Below, one piece after another: positions 28,201 through 37,094 of a stretch of 64,000 nt of DNA. Position 1 is the stretch's first letter. Each line of letters starts with the position of its first letter. The stretch is from Lysobacter arseniciresistens ZS79. GTDB lineage: Bacteria > Pseudomonadota > Gammaproteobacteria > Xanthomonadales > Xanthomonadaceae. The position numbers were made by a program, and so were the translations under genes. The notes beneath the pieces are model-generated. The model was not told the DNA's origin, ran no database searches, and saw nothing but the letters and a program-made list of their open reading frames with translations. Where the stretch lies: positions 247,145 to 311,144 of the forward strand of contig NZ_AVPT01000001.1 of NCBI RefSeq assembly GCF_000768335.1, read 5' to 3'.

Positions 28201-28337
28201 AGGACCGGGCGTTCTGGCTACTTGGCCCCGCCTCCTACGTCAACCACGAAGGCGATCGCCCGATGGGTATCACCTGGCGACTTCTCCATGAGCTGCCCGG
28301 CGACTTGTATGCGCGATTTGCTGCTGCTGTTTCCTAA
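25248..28337 (+). CDS. PLD-domain/SF2 helicase/DUF3427 protein
   Basis: A 1029-aa three-part protein. About residues 125-280 form a phospholipase D-like nuclease domain with HAKAWLF (His217, Lys219) and GSSNLT (about 235-240). Residues about 315-680 form a DEAD/DEAH-like SF2 core: Walker A SATGTGKT (about 335-342), DEFH box (about 428-431), LTATPER, and motif VI QLGRGLRREPGK (about 633). The C-terminal roughly 350 residues match DUF3427, ending FARLITEDRAFWLLGPASYV. This layout is common in mobile and defence regions, where nucleic-acid attack on invaders is suspected. No clear SD precedes the ATG, so the transcript may be nearly leaderless. Intact. Confidence 0.93.
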   Translation: MTDLHRGLYEQLVTEALETQLKELDTKHRALRGRIHGEEAADRIALHLGTLVRRVISGLDTKQRTEVGLDLARQIIRLLDASSREVDLSDAPSPAGDMLHAVARLLPDGTPEHVGLPATPLLDTTLLTNAPGEPRIGFQLQSEVPSADRIDILMAFVRMSGIQPLLDLLQRHKDASRPLRLLTTTYTNSTELSALRALRDLGADIRVSYDTSSTRLHAKAWLFHRASGYSTAYIGSSNLTHSAQVTGLEWNVRISGARNPDVIDKFSAVFDSYWNNEDFRPFDESEYRELTRAPVGSPRIYPSPLEIRPEPFQSRLLEQIELARLQGRHRNLLVSATGTGKTVMAALDYQRLRSRLPRARLLFIAHRKEILEQSLATFRHALRDAAFGELWVGGDRPTLFEHVFASVQSLTAAGITNIDPDHFDVVIIDEFHHAAARTYKALLDHLCPVELLALTATPERGDEEPILQWFDGRIAAELRLWDAIDQHRLSPFAYYGISDGVDYRGVSWRRGRGYDPQELSALVTGDHALARLIVANVAKVVPNAVSMRALAFCVSVAHARFMADQFNAAGLPSIAVWAETPEQSRRGALSSLAAGDLRVVFSVDLFNEGVDVPSVDTLLLLRPTDSPTVFLQQLGRGLRREPGKSVCTVLDFVGQHRKEFQFYRRFGALLGGTRKQLEKQIESGFPFLPSGCHMQLDAVATETVLQNIRQSLPSTWPAKARELQRVAETTSEITLKRFLDESGLSLEDVYSNNHCWSDLLEAGGLPTLPVGPEERALRRALGRLLHLDDEARIKQYRAFAQAVQPPDIRTEDLRTRRLFHMLATVLTESVRAVDESLDDAASLIWKHPQVLQELNELMQVLAQRIDHVQTPLSTHPEVPLYVHARYTRREILAAFGDGENLKVPEWREGVRWLPDAQVDLLAFTLDKASGHFSPTTRYRDYAISRELIHWESQSGTRADSDTGLRYQQHEVNGSSVLPFARLITEDRAFWLLGPASYVNHEGDRPMGITWRLLHELPGDLYARFAAAVS

Positions 28338-28392
28338 CGCCGACAGGACCGCAGGTACCACGGCAAACAAACCAGCCGATTTTGCCGAGATG

Positions 28393-28414
28393 CGGCCGGC
28401 ACATCAGCCGGCCG
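28393..28414. terminator. Hairpin after the helicase gene
   Basis: CGGCCGGC, a 6-base loop, GCCGGCCG, lies 56 bp after the helicase stop and before the convergent AlbA_2/RRM gene. There is no U-tract, so termination is uncertain. Confidence 0.45.
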
Positions 28415-28430
28415 TGATGGGAACCCAGGA

Positions 28431-28446
28431 AAGTAAACTGACCCCG
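28431..28446 (+). repeat. Island motif, right copy
   Basis: AAGTAAACTGACCCCG, the partner of 24730-24745. It lies between the helicase stop and the end of the AlbA_2/RRM gene. Confidence 0.45.
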
Positions 28447-28480
28447 TTTGTTGAACTTTTTATTTTCGTTTCTTTTGCCG

Positions 28481-30340
28481 TCACTTGGCGCGAGGTCTCT
28501 GCTCACGAGGAAGATCAGGACGGATGACGAGCTTTCTACCCTCAAACTCCAACCCATTTGCACCTATGGCCTTTGCGGCTGCCGTCTCGTCACCAAATTC
28601 AATAATTGCATAACCCTTGGATCGGCCAGCTATCACAGAAAATCTGATCTCGGCGATCTCACCAATAAACGAAAACGAATCAAATAACTCCTCACGAGTC
28701 ATTGCCTCAGGCAAGTTCGCTACAAAAACTCTGCAGGACTGTTTTCGAACATCGTCAGCATTTGTAAGCTCTTGTGTGGGATTTCTTGCGGGAACAGCCT
28801 CTACTCTAGAGTGTTCCTTTTTTGCAGAAGGAACGGTTATCGCGTAGCGAGGAAACTCCCTAAAAGGAATCTTCTTTTTACGCGCAGCCTTCTTTGCGGC
28901 ATCCGTTCCGATGGTCTTAATGAGAGCGCCGCCACGCATCAAACCGTCCACGAGCTTTCGGTAGTGTTCCGTGTCAACGATGCCTACCGCATCCCAGATT
29001 TGTTGAACCGAAAAGACCCGCCCATCACGCCCAAGGAGGATGACGGCCTTCTGCTCCCGGTCCAAATCCATTTGATCGAATTGACTTAACCAAAGTTGAT
29101 CGCGCTCAGAGTAGAGCGGGCGATGAGTCAGGACAATCTTGAACCCGCTAGATGAACTGGAAATATTCGGGGGAGCCAATTCATTGACGTTCATCAACTC
29201 ATAAATTCTTCGCATCCCCTCGCCGAGTTCACGCATATAACCAAGCTCACGGAGAACGCGAGCAATATTGGTGTTTCTCGACTGATGAGTTCCCTTTCCA
29301 GCCTGCAAATCATCCACCCGAATCGACGAAAGTAGCGCGCCCGGATTTACGAATTCAAGATGCGAGTCGAAGATATATATCTCGACTCCTCGGCCTTCGT
29401 CGGAGTAGTCGCGATGTGCGATAGCATTCAGTAGCGCCTCGCGACAAGCCAGCTCCGGATAAATGGAGCGCTGTTCGAATCGCGCCGCTTTGTCAAACTT
29501 CGTTTGTACGAGGTGCGGGCGCAGCGCCTCCCAAGACTTATCGATCAAGGTAAGAATGTTATCGGAAACAACTTGATCCGGACCGACATTGTAGGCCTCA
29601 CCAGTCTTTAGCGTGTCGCCATCGACTTTCAAGATTCGGACTTGAATTCGGGGATGCCAGCGAACCGCGTCCTTTGCAAACAGGAGCAGCGCACCTCTTC
29701 TTATCCGCAGATGCGATAGCCCGTACTCGGCGAGCCCTAAATACTGCAAACATTTCTCAACACTCATACCGCGCATCACCTGATCAGCGACTGCGCGCAC
29801 AAGATCAAGATTTAAGTCATCCGCAGAAACACCGTCAACAAATTCTCGATCATATTCCCGGGACTTTTGCTCTTGTCTATCGAACTGAATTGCCTCAGCC
29901 GCAACAGGAACAGTTTCAAGATCACGCCGCTGGAGACACCTACCATCGGATGTGACGTGGATATACCGAGTGCTTTTTGGCACCGAGAAATAAAGTACTT
30001 TCCGCCCATCAAGATCAAGGAGAGATCTCCTTACCTCTGGCAATGGAGTATCGCGATGAACATGGGTGACGGGCGCCGCCTGTAGTACCTCTAGGTCTGC
30101 CGGACTGCATTTATCGACCCCAGTGATTTCGCCCGAATCCTCAACACCGACGAGCAACTCGCCCCCATCGGCATTTGCAAACCCCACTAGGGTCTGACTG
30201 ATGTCAATAGAAATTTCGCGGAGTGTCCGCAGCGTCTTTTGACCCGGAGCCCCGTGCAATGCACTTTTGAACTCTCTGAAGTGACTTTCACCAAGGCTGA
30301 TAGCAGTTCTAGCCCGATCCACAACTGCAATAGCGGCCAT
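28481..30340 (-). CDS. Schlafen-type AlbA_2 / GHKL-like ATPase / RRM fusion protein
   Basis: A 619-aa cytoplasmic protein. Residues about 14-140 are an AlbA_2 (Schlafen-like) domain: GESHFREFKSAL (Glu18 and Glu23, spaced as the E-x4-E pair of SLFN nucleases) and FANADGGELLVGVEDSG. Residues about 280-385 match the HATPase_c_4 region of COG2865 proteins (CREALLNAIAHRDYS, FVNPGAL, ELGEGMRRI). A winged-helix-like segment lies near 425-500. A basic stretch (KKAARKKK) leads to a C-terminal RNA-recognition motif at about 537-608, with RNP2 VFVANL and RNP1 KGYAIIEF. The ATG at 30340 follows GGGGGAAG. It is the most AT-rich gene here. The RRM is unusual for this family. Nuclease or defence roles are inference. 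Confidence 0.9.
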   Translation of the reverse strand: MAAIAVVDRARTAISLGESHFREFKSALHGAPGQKTLRTLREISIDISQTLVGFANADGGELLVGVEDSGEITGVDKCSPADLEVLQAAPVTHVHRDTPLPEVRRSLLDLDGRKVLYFSVPKSTRYIHVTSDGRCLQRRDLETVPVAAEAIQFDRQEQKSREYDREFVDGVSADDLNLDLVRAVADQVMRGMSVEKCLQYLGLAEYGLSHLRIRRGALLLFAKDAVRWHPRIQVRILKVDGDTLKTGEAYNVGPDQVVSDNILTLIDKSWEALRPHLVQTKFDKAARFEQRSIYPELACREALLNAIAHRDYSDEGRGVEIYIFDSHLEFVNPGALLSSIRVDDLQAGKGTHQSRNTNIARVLRELGYMRELGEGMRRIYELMNVNELAPPNISSSSSGFKIVLTHRPLYSERDQLWLSQFDQMDLDREQKAVILLGRDGRVFSVQQIWDAVGIVDTEHYRKLVDGLMRGGALIKTIGTDAAKKAARKKKIPFREFPRYAITVPSAKKEHSRVEAVPARNPTQELTNADDVRKQSCRVFVANLPEAMTREELFDSFSFIGEIAEIRFSVIAGRSKGYAIIEFGDETAAAKAIGANGLEFEGRKLVIRPDLPREQRPRAK

Positions 30341-30519
30341 CTCTTCCCCCAATCAAATACGCGCCAACACGGAGCCGCACAACCACATCATGTAGCGCGC
30401 GGACATGTTTCGAGGATATACATCTTCAAAGCCTTGAAGAAGCCTAGGGCATCGAAACGCGAGAAACAAAGAGACCGCCGTGTGGGTGGCCTCCCAAAGA
30501 AAGTTACAAGGCAAAAACC

Positions 30520-33500
30520 TCACATATTCCGCCGATACTCCCCACCCACGTCATACAACGCATGACTGATCTGCCCCAGGCTGTGCGTCTTCACCGCCTC
30601 CATCAGCGCGGCGAACACGTTCTGGCGGTCGCGGGCGGTCTTCTGTAGCGCGCGCAGGCCCTCCCCGGCCAGTGCGTTGCGGTTGTCCTGGTAGCCAGCC
30701 ACGTTCTCGATCTGCTGGCCCTTCTCTTCCGGGGTCGAACGGATCAGTTCGATCTCGGTGGCCACGTCGCTGTGGCCGTCCTTGCCCAGGAAGGTGTTGA
30801 CGCCCACCAGCGGCAGGCTGCCGTCGTGCTTCTTGTGCTCGTAGTACAGGCTCTCTTCCTGGATCTTGCCGCGCTGGTACATGGTGTCCATGGCGCCGAG
30901 CACGCCGCCGCGCTCGCTGATGGCCTCGAACTCCTTGTAGACGGCTTCCTCGACGATGTCGGTGAGCTTGTCGACGATGAAGCTGCCCTGCCAGGGGTTC
31001 TCGCAGTAGTTCAGCCCCAGCTCCTTGTTGATGATCATCTGGATGGCGACGGCGCGGCGCACGGACTCTTCGGTCGGCGTGGTGATGGCTTCGTCGTAGG
31101 CGTTGGTGTGCAGGCTGTTGCAGTTGTCGAACAGGGCGTACAACGCCTGCAGCGTGGTGCGGATGTCGTTGAACTGGATCTCCTGCGCGTGCAGGGAGCG
31201 GCCGCTGGTCTGGATGTGGTACTTCATCATCTGGCTGCGGGCGCTGGCGCCGTAGCGCTCGCGCATGGCGCGGGCCCAGATGCGGCGGGCGACGCGGCCG
31301 ATGACGGTGTACTCGGGGTCCATGCCGTTGCTGAAGAAGAACGACAGGTTGGGCGCGAAGTCGTCGATCTTCATGCCGCGCGCCAGGTAGTACTCGACGA
31401 TCGTGAAGCCGTTGGACAGCGTGAAGGCGAGCTGGCTGATCGGGTTCGCCCCGGCCTCGGCGATGTGGTAGCCGGAGATCGACACCGAGTAGAAGTTGCG
31501 CACGCCGTTGTCGACGAAGTACTGCTGGATGTCGCCCATCATGCGCAGGGCGAACTCGGTGCTGAAGATGCAGGTGTTCTGGGCCTGGTCCTCCTTGAGG
31601 ATGTCGGCCTGCACGGTGCCGCGCACGGTCTTGAGGGTGTCGGCCTTGATGCGGGCGTAGGTCTCGGCATCCACCAGCTGGTCGCCGGTGACGCCGAGCA
31701 GGCCGAGGCCCAGGCCGTCGTGGCCCTCGGGCAGGTTGCCGCTGTACTGCGGGCGCTGGCGGCCTTCGAAGAGTTTCTCGATCTGGTCGTGGGCGGCGTC
31801 CCAGCGGGCCTGGTCGGCTCGCAGGTACTTCTCCACCTGCTGGTCGATGGCGGTGTTCATGAACATCGCCAGGATCATCGGCGCGGGGCCGTTGATGGTC
31901 ATCGACACCGAGGTGGTGGGCGCGCACAGGTCGAAGCCGGAGTACAGCTTCTTCATGTCGTCCAGCGTGGGGATGTTGACGCCGGAGTTGCCGATCTTGC
32001 CGTAGATGTCCGGGCGCGGCGCCGGGTCCTCGCCGTACAGGGTGACGGAGTCGAACGCGGTGGACAGGCGCGCGGCGGGCTGGCCGAGGCTGAGGTAGTG
32101 GAAGCGGCGGTTGGTGCGCTCCGGCGTGCCCTCGCCGGCGAACATGCGGATCGGGTCCTCGCCGGTGCGGCGGTACGGGTACACGCCGCCGGTGTAGGGG
32201 TAGGCGCCGGGCAGGTTTTCCTTCTGCAGGAAGGTCAGCAGCTCGCCCCAGGACTTGTAGGTGGGCGCGGCGATCTTGGGGATCTGCTGGTGCGACAGGG
32301 ACTCGCGGTAGTTGTCGACGCGGATGGTCTTGTCGCGGACCTGGTACTCGTTGACCTCGTCGGTGATGGACTTGAGGCGGGCCGGCCAGTCGCGCAGGAG
32401 CTTGAGGGCCTCGGAGGAGAGGGACTGGACGGCGTCGTTGTAGCGCTGGCGGAGGGTGAGGAGGGTGCGGTCGGGGGCGGATGCCGGGACCCCGGTGGAT
32501 ACGGGGGAATCCCCATCCGTCGTGGGGCTGGAATGCCCCTTCGTTGTAGGAGCGACGTCAGTCGCGACCTGTACATCGTTCCCATCGTTCTGCACGGTCG
32601 CGACTGACGTCGCTCCTACAGCGGAGGGGGTGCGGGAGTCGGGGGACGACGGCCGTTGCAGGGCTTCGGCGGCGTAGAGGTCGAGCTGCTTCGGCAGCTG
32701 TGGGTCTTCGAGGTCGTGCAGGCTCTGCCAATAGCTCTGCGCGCGGTCGGCGATCTCGGCCTGCGTCTCGATCTGGCGGTTGATGCCCCTGCCCTGCTCG
32801 GCGATCTCGGCGAGGTAGCGCACGCGGCTGCCGGGGATCAGCACGGTCGCGCGCGGCTCCTTCAGCGTGGTGTCGATGTCGGGCTGGAAGTCGCAGCGGG
32901 AATTCCCCTTCGCCGTAGGAGCGACGTGAGTCGCGACCTGTACATCGTCCCGGGGGCCCTGCGCGTTCGCGACTGACGTCGCTCCTACATCGGAGCCGCC
33001 GGATATGTCGGTGCCGTCGGGTACGTCGGGGCGGCCATCGGGATTGGAGCCGCCGCCGACGCCGAGCTTCTCGCGCAGCAGGCGGCACAGGTTGGCGAAC
33101 ATCCAGCTGATGCCGGGGTCGTTGAACTGGCTGGCGATGGTCGGGTAGACGGGGACGTCCTCGTCCTTGGTCTGGAAGGCGACGCGGTTGCGCTTCCACT
33201 GCTTGCGGATGTCGCGCAGGGCGTCCTCGGCGCCGCGCTTGTCGTACTTGTTCAGCACGATGAGTTCGGCGAAGTCGAGCATGTCGATCTTTTCCAGCTG
33301 GCTCGGCGCGCCGAAGTCGCTGGTCATGACGTACATCGGGAAGTCGACCAGGTCGACGATCTCCGAGTCGCTCTGGCCGATGCCGGCGGTCTCGACGATG
33401 ACGAGGTCGTAGCCCAGGCCCTTGAGGAAGCCGATCGAGTCCTTCAGCACCGCGTTGGTGGCGGCGTGCTGGCGGCGGGTCGCCATCGAGCGCATGTAGA

Positions 33501-34299
33501 CGCGCGGGCTGCGCAGCGAGTTCATGCGGATGCGGTCGCCCAGCAGCGCGCCACCGGTGCGGCGGCGGGTCGGGTCGACCGAGATCACGGCGATGCGCAT
33601 CTCCGGGAAGTTGGCGAGGAAACGGTTGAGCAGCTCGTCGGTGACGGACGACTTGCCGGCGCCGCCGGTGCCGGTGATGCCGATGACCGGGGTGCGGCTG
33701 CCGGCCAGTTGCCACTGCTTGCGCAGCCTGGACAGCTGGGCGTCGTCGAAGTGGTCTTCCTCGATGGCGCTGAGCATGCGGCCTATGGCGATCTCGTCGT
33801 CGATCGACGGCTGGGTGTCGGTGGCCTCGCCCTCGACGCGGCCGTCGGCGGCGCGGCGCACCACATCCTCGATCATCGCCACCAGCCCCATGTGCATGCC
33901 GTCGTTGGGGTGGTAGATGCGCTCGACGCCGTAGTCCTGCAGCTCGCGGATCTCCTCCGGGGTGATGGTGCCGCCGCCGCCGCCGAACACCTTGATGTGG
34001 CCGGCGCCGCGCTCCTTGAGCATGTCGACCATGTACTTGAAGTACTCGACGTGGCCGCCCTGGTAGGACGACAGCGCGATGCCGTCGGCGTCCTCCTGCA
34101 GCGCGGCGCGCACCACGTCCTCCACCGAGCGGTTGTGGCCGAGGTGGATGACCTCGGCGCCCTGCCCCTGGATCAGCCGGCGCATGATGTTGATGGCCGC
34201 GTCGTGGCCGTCGAACAGGCTGGCGGCGGTGACGAACCGCAGGGGGGTCCGGGCGGTCTCGGCGTCGGTGCCTGGAAGGTTGCTGGCAGGGGTGCTCAT
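30520..34299 (-). CDS. icmF: Fused isobutyryl-CoA mutase (IcmF)
   Basis: A 1259-aa B12-dependent mutase interconverting isobutyryl-CoA and butyryl-CoA, with its own G-protein chaperone. In order: a B12-binding domain ([12 protein letters not shown], His near residue 32), a MeaB-type GTPase (P-loop GTGGAGKSS near 208; [22 protein letters not shown]), a linker, then the mutase barrel from about 640. [17 protein letters not shown] near 702 is the IcmF rather than methylmalonyl-CoA mutase signature. Family length is about 1090. The excess lies in the linker, where two palindromic repeats are translated in frame (about residues 438-462 and 561-585). The ATG at 34299 begins MSTPASNL. It fits the local branched-chain catabolism. 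Confidence 0.95.
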   Translation of the reverse strand: MSTPASNLPGTDAETARTPLRFVTAASLFDGHDAAINIMRRLIQGQGAEVIHLGHNRSVEDVVRAALQEDADGIALSSYQGGHVEYFKYMVDMLKERGAGHIKVFGGGGGTITPEEIRELQDYGVERIYHPNDGMHMGLVAMIEDVVRRAADGRVEGEATDTQPSIDDEIAIGRMLSAIEEDHFDDAQLSRLRKQWQLAGSRTPVIGITGTGGAGKSSVTDELLNRFLANFPEMRIAVISVDPTRRRTGGALLGDRIRMNSLRSPRVYMRSMATRRQHAATNAVLKDSIGFLKGLGYDLVIVETAGIGQSDSEIVDLVDFPMYVMTSDFGAPSQLEKIDMLDFAELIVLNKYDKRGAEDALRDIRKQWKRNRVAFQTKDEDVPVYPTIASQFNDPGISWMFANLCRLLREKLGVGGGSNPDGRPDVPDGTDISGGSDVGATSVANAQGPRDDVQVATHVAPTAKGNSRCDFQPDIDTTLKEPRATVLIPGSRVRYLAEIAEQGRGINRQIETQAEIADRAQSYWQSLHDLEDPQLPKQLDLYAAEALQRPSSPDSRTPSAVGATSVATVQNDGNDVQVATDVAPTTKGHSSPTTDGDSPVSTGVPASAPDRTLLTLRQRYNDAVQSLSSEALKLLRDWPARLKSITDEVNEYQVRDKTIRVDNYRESLSHQQIPKIAAPTYKSWGELLTFLQKENLPGAYPYTGGVYPYRRTGEDPIRMFAGEGTPERTNRRFHYLSLGQPAARLSTAFDSVTLYGEDPAPRPDIYGKIGNSGVNIPTLDDMKKLYSGFDLCAPTTSVSMTINGPAPMILAMFMNTAIDQQVEKYLRADQARWDAAHDQIEKLFEGRQRPQYSGNLPEGHDGLGLGLLGVTGDQLVDAETYARIKADTLKTVRGTVQADILKEDQAQNTCIFSTEFALRMMGDIQQYFVDNGVRNFYSVSISGYHIAEAGANPISQLAFTLSNGFTIVEYYLARGMKIDDFAPNLSFFFSNGMDPEYTVIGRVARRIWARAMRERYGASARSQMMKYHIQTSGRSLHAQEIQFNDIRTTLQALYALFDNCNSLHTNAYDEAITTPTEESVRRAVAIQMIINKELGLNYCENPWQGSFIVDKLTDIVEEAVYKEFEAISERGGVLGAMDTMYQRGKIQEESLYYEHKKHDGSLPLVGVNTFLGKDGHSDVATEIELIRSTPEEKGQQIENVAGYQDNRNALAGEGLRALQKTARDRQNVFAALMEAVKTHSLGQISHALYDVGGEYRRNM
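32546..32619. repeat. Palindromic REP-like element inside icmF (copy A)
   Basis: Two 24-bp arms in perfect inverted orientation (32546-32569 and 32596-32619), each starting GTAGGAGCGACG on its outer side, with 26 bp between. It is translated in frame on the icmF strand, giving repeats of V-G-A-T-S-V-A and [11 protein letters not shown] peptides in the linker. Confidence 0.9.
32915..32988. repeat. Palindromic REP-like element inside icmF (copy B)
   Basis: The same architecture as copy A, with arms at 32915-32938 and 32965-32988. The left arm has GTGAGTC where copy A has GTCAGTC, and the right arm has one mismatch at its inner end. A conserved TGTACATCG follows the left arm, as in copy A. It is in frame within icmF. 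Confidence 0.9.
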
Positions 34300-34426
34300 G
34301 GCGCACTCGTCTTGCGTGAACGGGATTCCATCGATTGTAGCGCGGGGCCCCGCGGCGGCCTTTGCGTTCACCAATGGAACATCCGGCCGCGGCCGCGGGC
34401 CGGGGAGCGGCGCGTTGGTCTGGGCA

Positions 34427-35638
34427 ATGACGCCTGTTGCCGCCCTCGCCGCCATCCCCGATTGCCCGGTCGACGCCGCCCCTGCCGAAAGGCACGACGC
34501 GGACGACCGGCAGCCCATGCGGGCGCTGTTCCGCAAGGCGGCGCAGGGCGGCCACACCGGGGCGCAGGTGGCGTACGCACGGATGCTGCTGTTCGGTCTT
34601 GGCGGTGCGCCGGAGCGGCGGCAGGCGCTGGGCTGGCTGCAGCGCGCCGAAGCCGCGGGCAACTGCGTGGCCGGTTACTGGCTGGCGTGGCTGGCACTGG
34701 GCAGCGTGCTGCTGCCGCGCGACGGGCGGATCAACCAGCGGATGCTGGCGGCGGTGCACCACGGCCACCCGCCGGCGCTGCGGGCGGCGGCCGTGCACAT
34801 GGGCCGCAAGCGCGACCCGGCCGACCAGCGCCTGTGCGTGCACCTGCTGGAACGCGCCGCGACCGGCGGCGACCTGCTGTCGGCGCTGCTGCTGGCGGAA
34901 CGGCTGGAACGCGGCGAGGGCTGCGAGCCGCGACCAATGGCCGCGGCGGCGTGGCGGACGCGGCTGGTGGATGCGGGCGCACCGGTGCTGCCGGTGATCG
35001 ACGCGCCGCCGCCGGCACCGCGGCCGGCACGCGGACCGTGCTCGCGGGGGACGCTGGCGTTCGAGGAAGCACTGGTGCCGCCGCCCCTGCAATGGCTGTC
35101 GGAGCATCCACGGCTGGCGCAGATCGACGGTCTGCTGACCTCCGACGAGTGCCGCCTGCTGGTCGCCCACGCACTGCTGGACGGCCACGGCGACGCCCTG
35201 CACCCGGCGTGGCGCGTGCAACCGGCGTCCGAAGACTTCGCCCTGCGCGTGCTGCAGTTGCGGCTGGCCCGCGCCGCCCGCAGCGAACTGGCGCATGCCG
35301 AGCCGCTGCAGGTCGAATGCCGCCGCCCCGGCCCGATCGGCGCCGCCCACCACGACTACCTGCCGCCCGACCGGCTGGTGGCCGACCACGTGCTGGCCGG
35401 CAACCGCCACCGCACCCTGCTGGCGTGCCTGGCGGCGGCCGACGACGGCGGCGGCGAGTCCTTCCCGCTGGCCGGGCTGCGGACCCGGCCGGCGACCGGC
35501 GCGGCGGTGGTGTTCGACGACCTGCTGCACGGCGGCGGCCACGAGACCGCCTCGCTCCACGCCGCCCTGCCGGTGTGCCGCGGGGCGCTGTGGCAGGCGA
35601 CCCTGTGGCTGCGCGAAGGACGCTACCGTCGCGCCTGA
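34427..35638 (+). CDS. Sel1-repeat / 2OG-Fe(II) oxygenase fusion
   Basis: A 403-aa cytoplasmic protein. Residues about 30-180 contain Sel1-like helical repeats ([39 protein letters not shown], and others). Residues about 210-403 form a prolyl-4-hydroxylase-type 2-oxoglutarate/iron oxygenase: iron ligands His-x-Asp in AAHHDYL and a distal His in SLHAALPV, with a downstream Arg (VCRG) that may bind 2-oxoglutarate. The last strand is QATLWLRE. Such fusions are frequent in Xanthomonadales, and the substrate is probably a protein or peptide, by inference. The ATG at 34427 lacks a strong SD. It is divergent from icmF, 127 bp away. Confidence 0.85.
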   Translation: MTPVAALAAIPDCPVDAAPAERHDADDRQPMRALFRKAAQGGHTGAQVAYARMLLFGLGGAPERRQALGWLQRAEAAGNCVAGYWLAWLALGSVLLPRDGRINQRMLAAVHHGHPPALRAAAVHMGRKRDPADQRLCVHLLERAATGGDLLSALLLAERLERGEGCEPRPMAAAAWRTRLVDAGAPVLPVIDAPPPAPRPARGPCSRGTLAFEEALVPPPLQWLSEHPRLAQIDGLLTSDECRLLVAHALLDGHGDALHPAWRVQPASEDFALRVLQLRLARAARSELAHAEPLQVECRRPGPIGAAHHDYLPPDRLVADHVLAGNRHRTLLACLAAADDGGGESFPLAGLRTRPATGAAVVFDDLLHGGGHETASLHAALPVCRGALWQATLWLREGRYRRA

Positions 35639-35875
35639 TCCGCGTCCGCCATCACCCTCGCGCTGCGACCGCGGTCACGCACAGGACCGCCGACCCGGCA
35701 CGCCCGATGCACACGGCCGATACATATCCGTACGGACGGATTGCTTTAGACTACGGCCCCGCAGCCGGGCGCTACCCGGCCGTGCACAGGCGAATCCGCA
35801 CGGATTCAACTACCTAACAAAAACTGTTGGCGTAAAGCGTTAACAACGCAGTCGCGCGCCGACGCGGAGCACCCG

Positions 35876-36979
35876 ATGATTTTCGAGACCCTGGACACCT
35901 TCGGCCATGAGCAGGTCGTGTTCTGCCACAACAAGGACGCGGGCCTGAAGGCCATCATCGCGATCCACAACACCGTGCTGGGCCCCGCCCTGGGCGGCAC
36001 CCGCATGTGGCCGTACAAGACCGAGCAGGACGCGCTCAACGACGTGCTCCGCCTGTCGCGCGGCATGACCTACAAGAACGCCGTGGCCGGTCTCGACATC
36101 GGCGGCGGCAAGGCCGTGATCATCGGCAACCCGGCCACCGACAAGTCCGAGGCGCTGTTCCGCGCGTTCGGCCAGTTCGTGCAGTCGCTGGGCGGCCGCT
36201 ACATCACCGCCGAGGACGTCGGCATCGACGTCAACGACATGGAGTTCGTGTACCGCGAGACCGAGTTCGTCACCGGCGTGCACCAGGTCCACGGCGGTTC
36301 GGGTGACCCGTCGCCGTTCACCGCCTACGGTTCGCTGCAGGGCCTGATGGCCTCGCTGAACAAGCGTTTCGGCGACGAGGAAGTCGGCAAGTACAGCTAC
36401 GCCGTGCAGGGCCTGGGCCACGTCGGCATGGAGTACGTGAAGCTGCTCAAGGAGCGCGGCGCGAAGATCTTCGTGACCGACATCAACCAGTCGCTGATCG
36501 ACAAGGCCGTGTCCGAGTACGGCGCCGAGGCGGTGGGCCTGGACGAGATCTACGACGTCGACGCCGACGTGTATTCGCCGTGCGCGCTGGGCGGCACCGT
36601 CAACGAGGAGACCCTGCCGCGCCTGAAGGCCAAGGTGATCTGCGGTTCGGCCAACAACCAGCTGGCCAACAACGCCATCGGCGACGAAGTGGCCCAGCGC
36701 GGCATCCTGTACGCGCCGGACTACGCGGTGAACGCCGGCGGCGTGATGAACGTCGCGCTGGAGATGACCGGCTACAACCGTGAGCGCGCGATGCGCCAGA
36801 TGCGCACGATCTACCACAACCTGACGCGCATCTTCGAGATCTCCGAGCGTGACGGCATCCCGACCTACAAGGCCGCCGACCGCATGGCCGAGGAGCGGAT
36901 CGAGATCATGGGCAAGCTGAAGCTGCCGCTGGGCCGCTCCACCCCGCGCTTCCAGGGCCGCATCCGCGGCGGTGCGTAA
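35876..36979 (+). CDS. ldh: Leucine dehydrogenase (Glu/Leu/Phe/Val dehydrogenase family)
   Basis: A 367-aa NAD-dependent enzyme that deaminates leucine, valine and isoleucine to keto acids. The substrate-binding Lys is in GPALGGTRMWPY...RGMTYKNAVAGLDIGGGKAV, with GLDIGGGKA carrying the catalytic-site Lys. The Rossmann motif is VQGLGHVGMEYVKLL (GxGxxG) near residue 180, followed by the NAD-binding Asp in FVTDIN. YAPDYAVNAGGVMN is the family C-terminal signature. GGAG precedes the ATG. It starts a plus-strand run with ivd, consistent with the first step of leucine catabolism encoded beside the third. A strong terminator follows, so the two genes probably have separate transcripts. Confidence 0.95.
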   Translation: MIFETLDTFGHEQVVFCHNKDAGLKAIIAIHNTVLGPALGGTRMWPYKTEQDALNDVLRLSRGMTYKNAVAGLDIGGGKAVIIGNPATDKSEALFRAFGQFVQSLGGRYITAEDVGIDVNDMEFVYRETEFVTGVHQVHGGSGDPSPFTAYGSLQGLMASLNKRFGDEEVGKYSYAVQGLGHVGMEYVKLLKERGAKIFVTDINQSLIDKAVSEYGAEAVGLDEIYDVDADVYSPCALGGTVNEETLPRLKAKVICGSANNQLANNAIGDEVAQRGILYAPDYAVNAGGVMNVALEMTGYNRERAMRQMRTIYHNLTRIFEISERDGIPTYKAADRMAEERIEIMGKLKLPLGRSTPRFQGRIRGGA

Positions 36980-36997
36980 GCGCCATTGATGCTGTAC

Positions 36998-37029
36998 CGA
37001 CGACGGGGCCGAGTGCCCCGTCGTCGTTT
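36998..37029 (+). terminator. Terminator after ldh
   Basis: CGACGACGGGGC, a 5-base loop, GCCCCGTCGTCG, then TTT. A perfect 12-bp stem 18 bp after the stop. Confidence 0.82.
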
Positions 37030-37094
37030 CCGGCCCCCTCATTGCGACCGGCCGCCCCGGACGGCGGCTTCCATCGAATTTCCAGGAGTCTTCC

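Larger units (their letters stand above)
24730..30519. other. Low-GC accessory island
   Basis: From about 24730 to the icmF stop at 30520 base composition drops visibly, to roughly 58-60% GC in the helicase gene and near 50% in the AlbA_2/RRM gene. Codon choice includes many A/T-ending codons unlike the neighbours. It holds three genes (24748-25131, 25248-28337, 28481-30340). No tRNA, integrase or transposase is visible. The left edge carries a CTGACCCCG motif that recurs at 28438. The right edge abuts the icmF stop codon. Confidence 0.7.

Noticed and set aside
30341..30519. Attachment site or regulatory RNA between the island and icmF
   Set aside because: No tRNA-like or direct-repeat signature. 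Only a short CTTCAA/TTGAAG palindrome was seen, which is too small to interpret.
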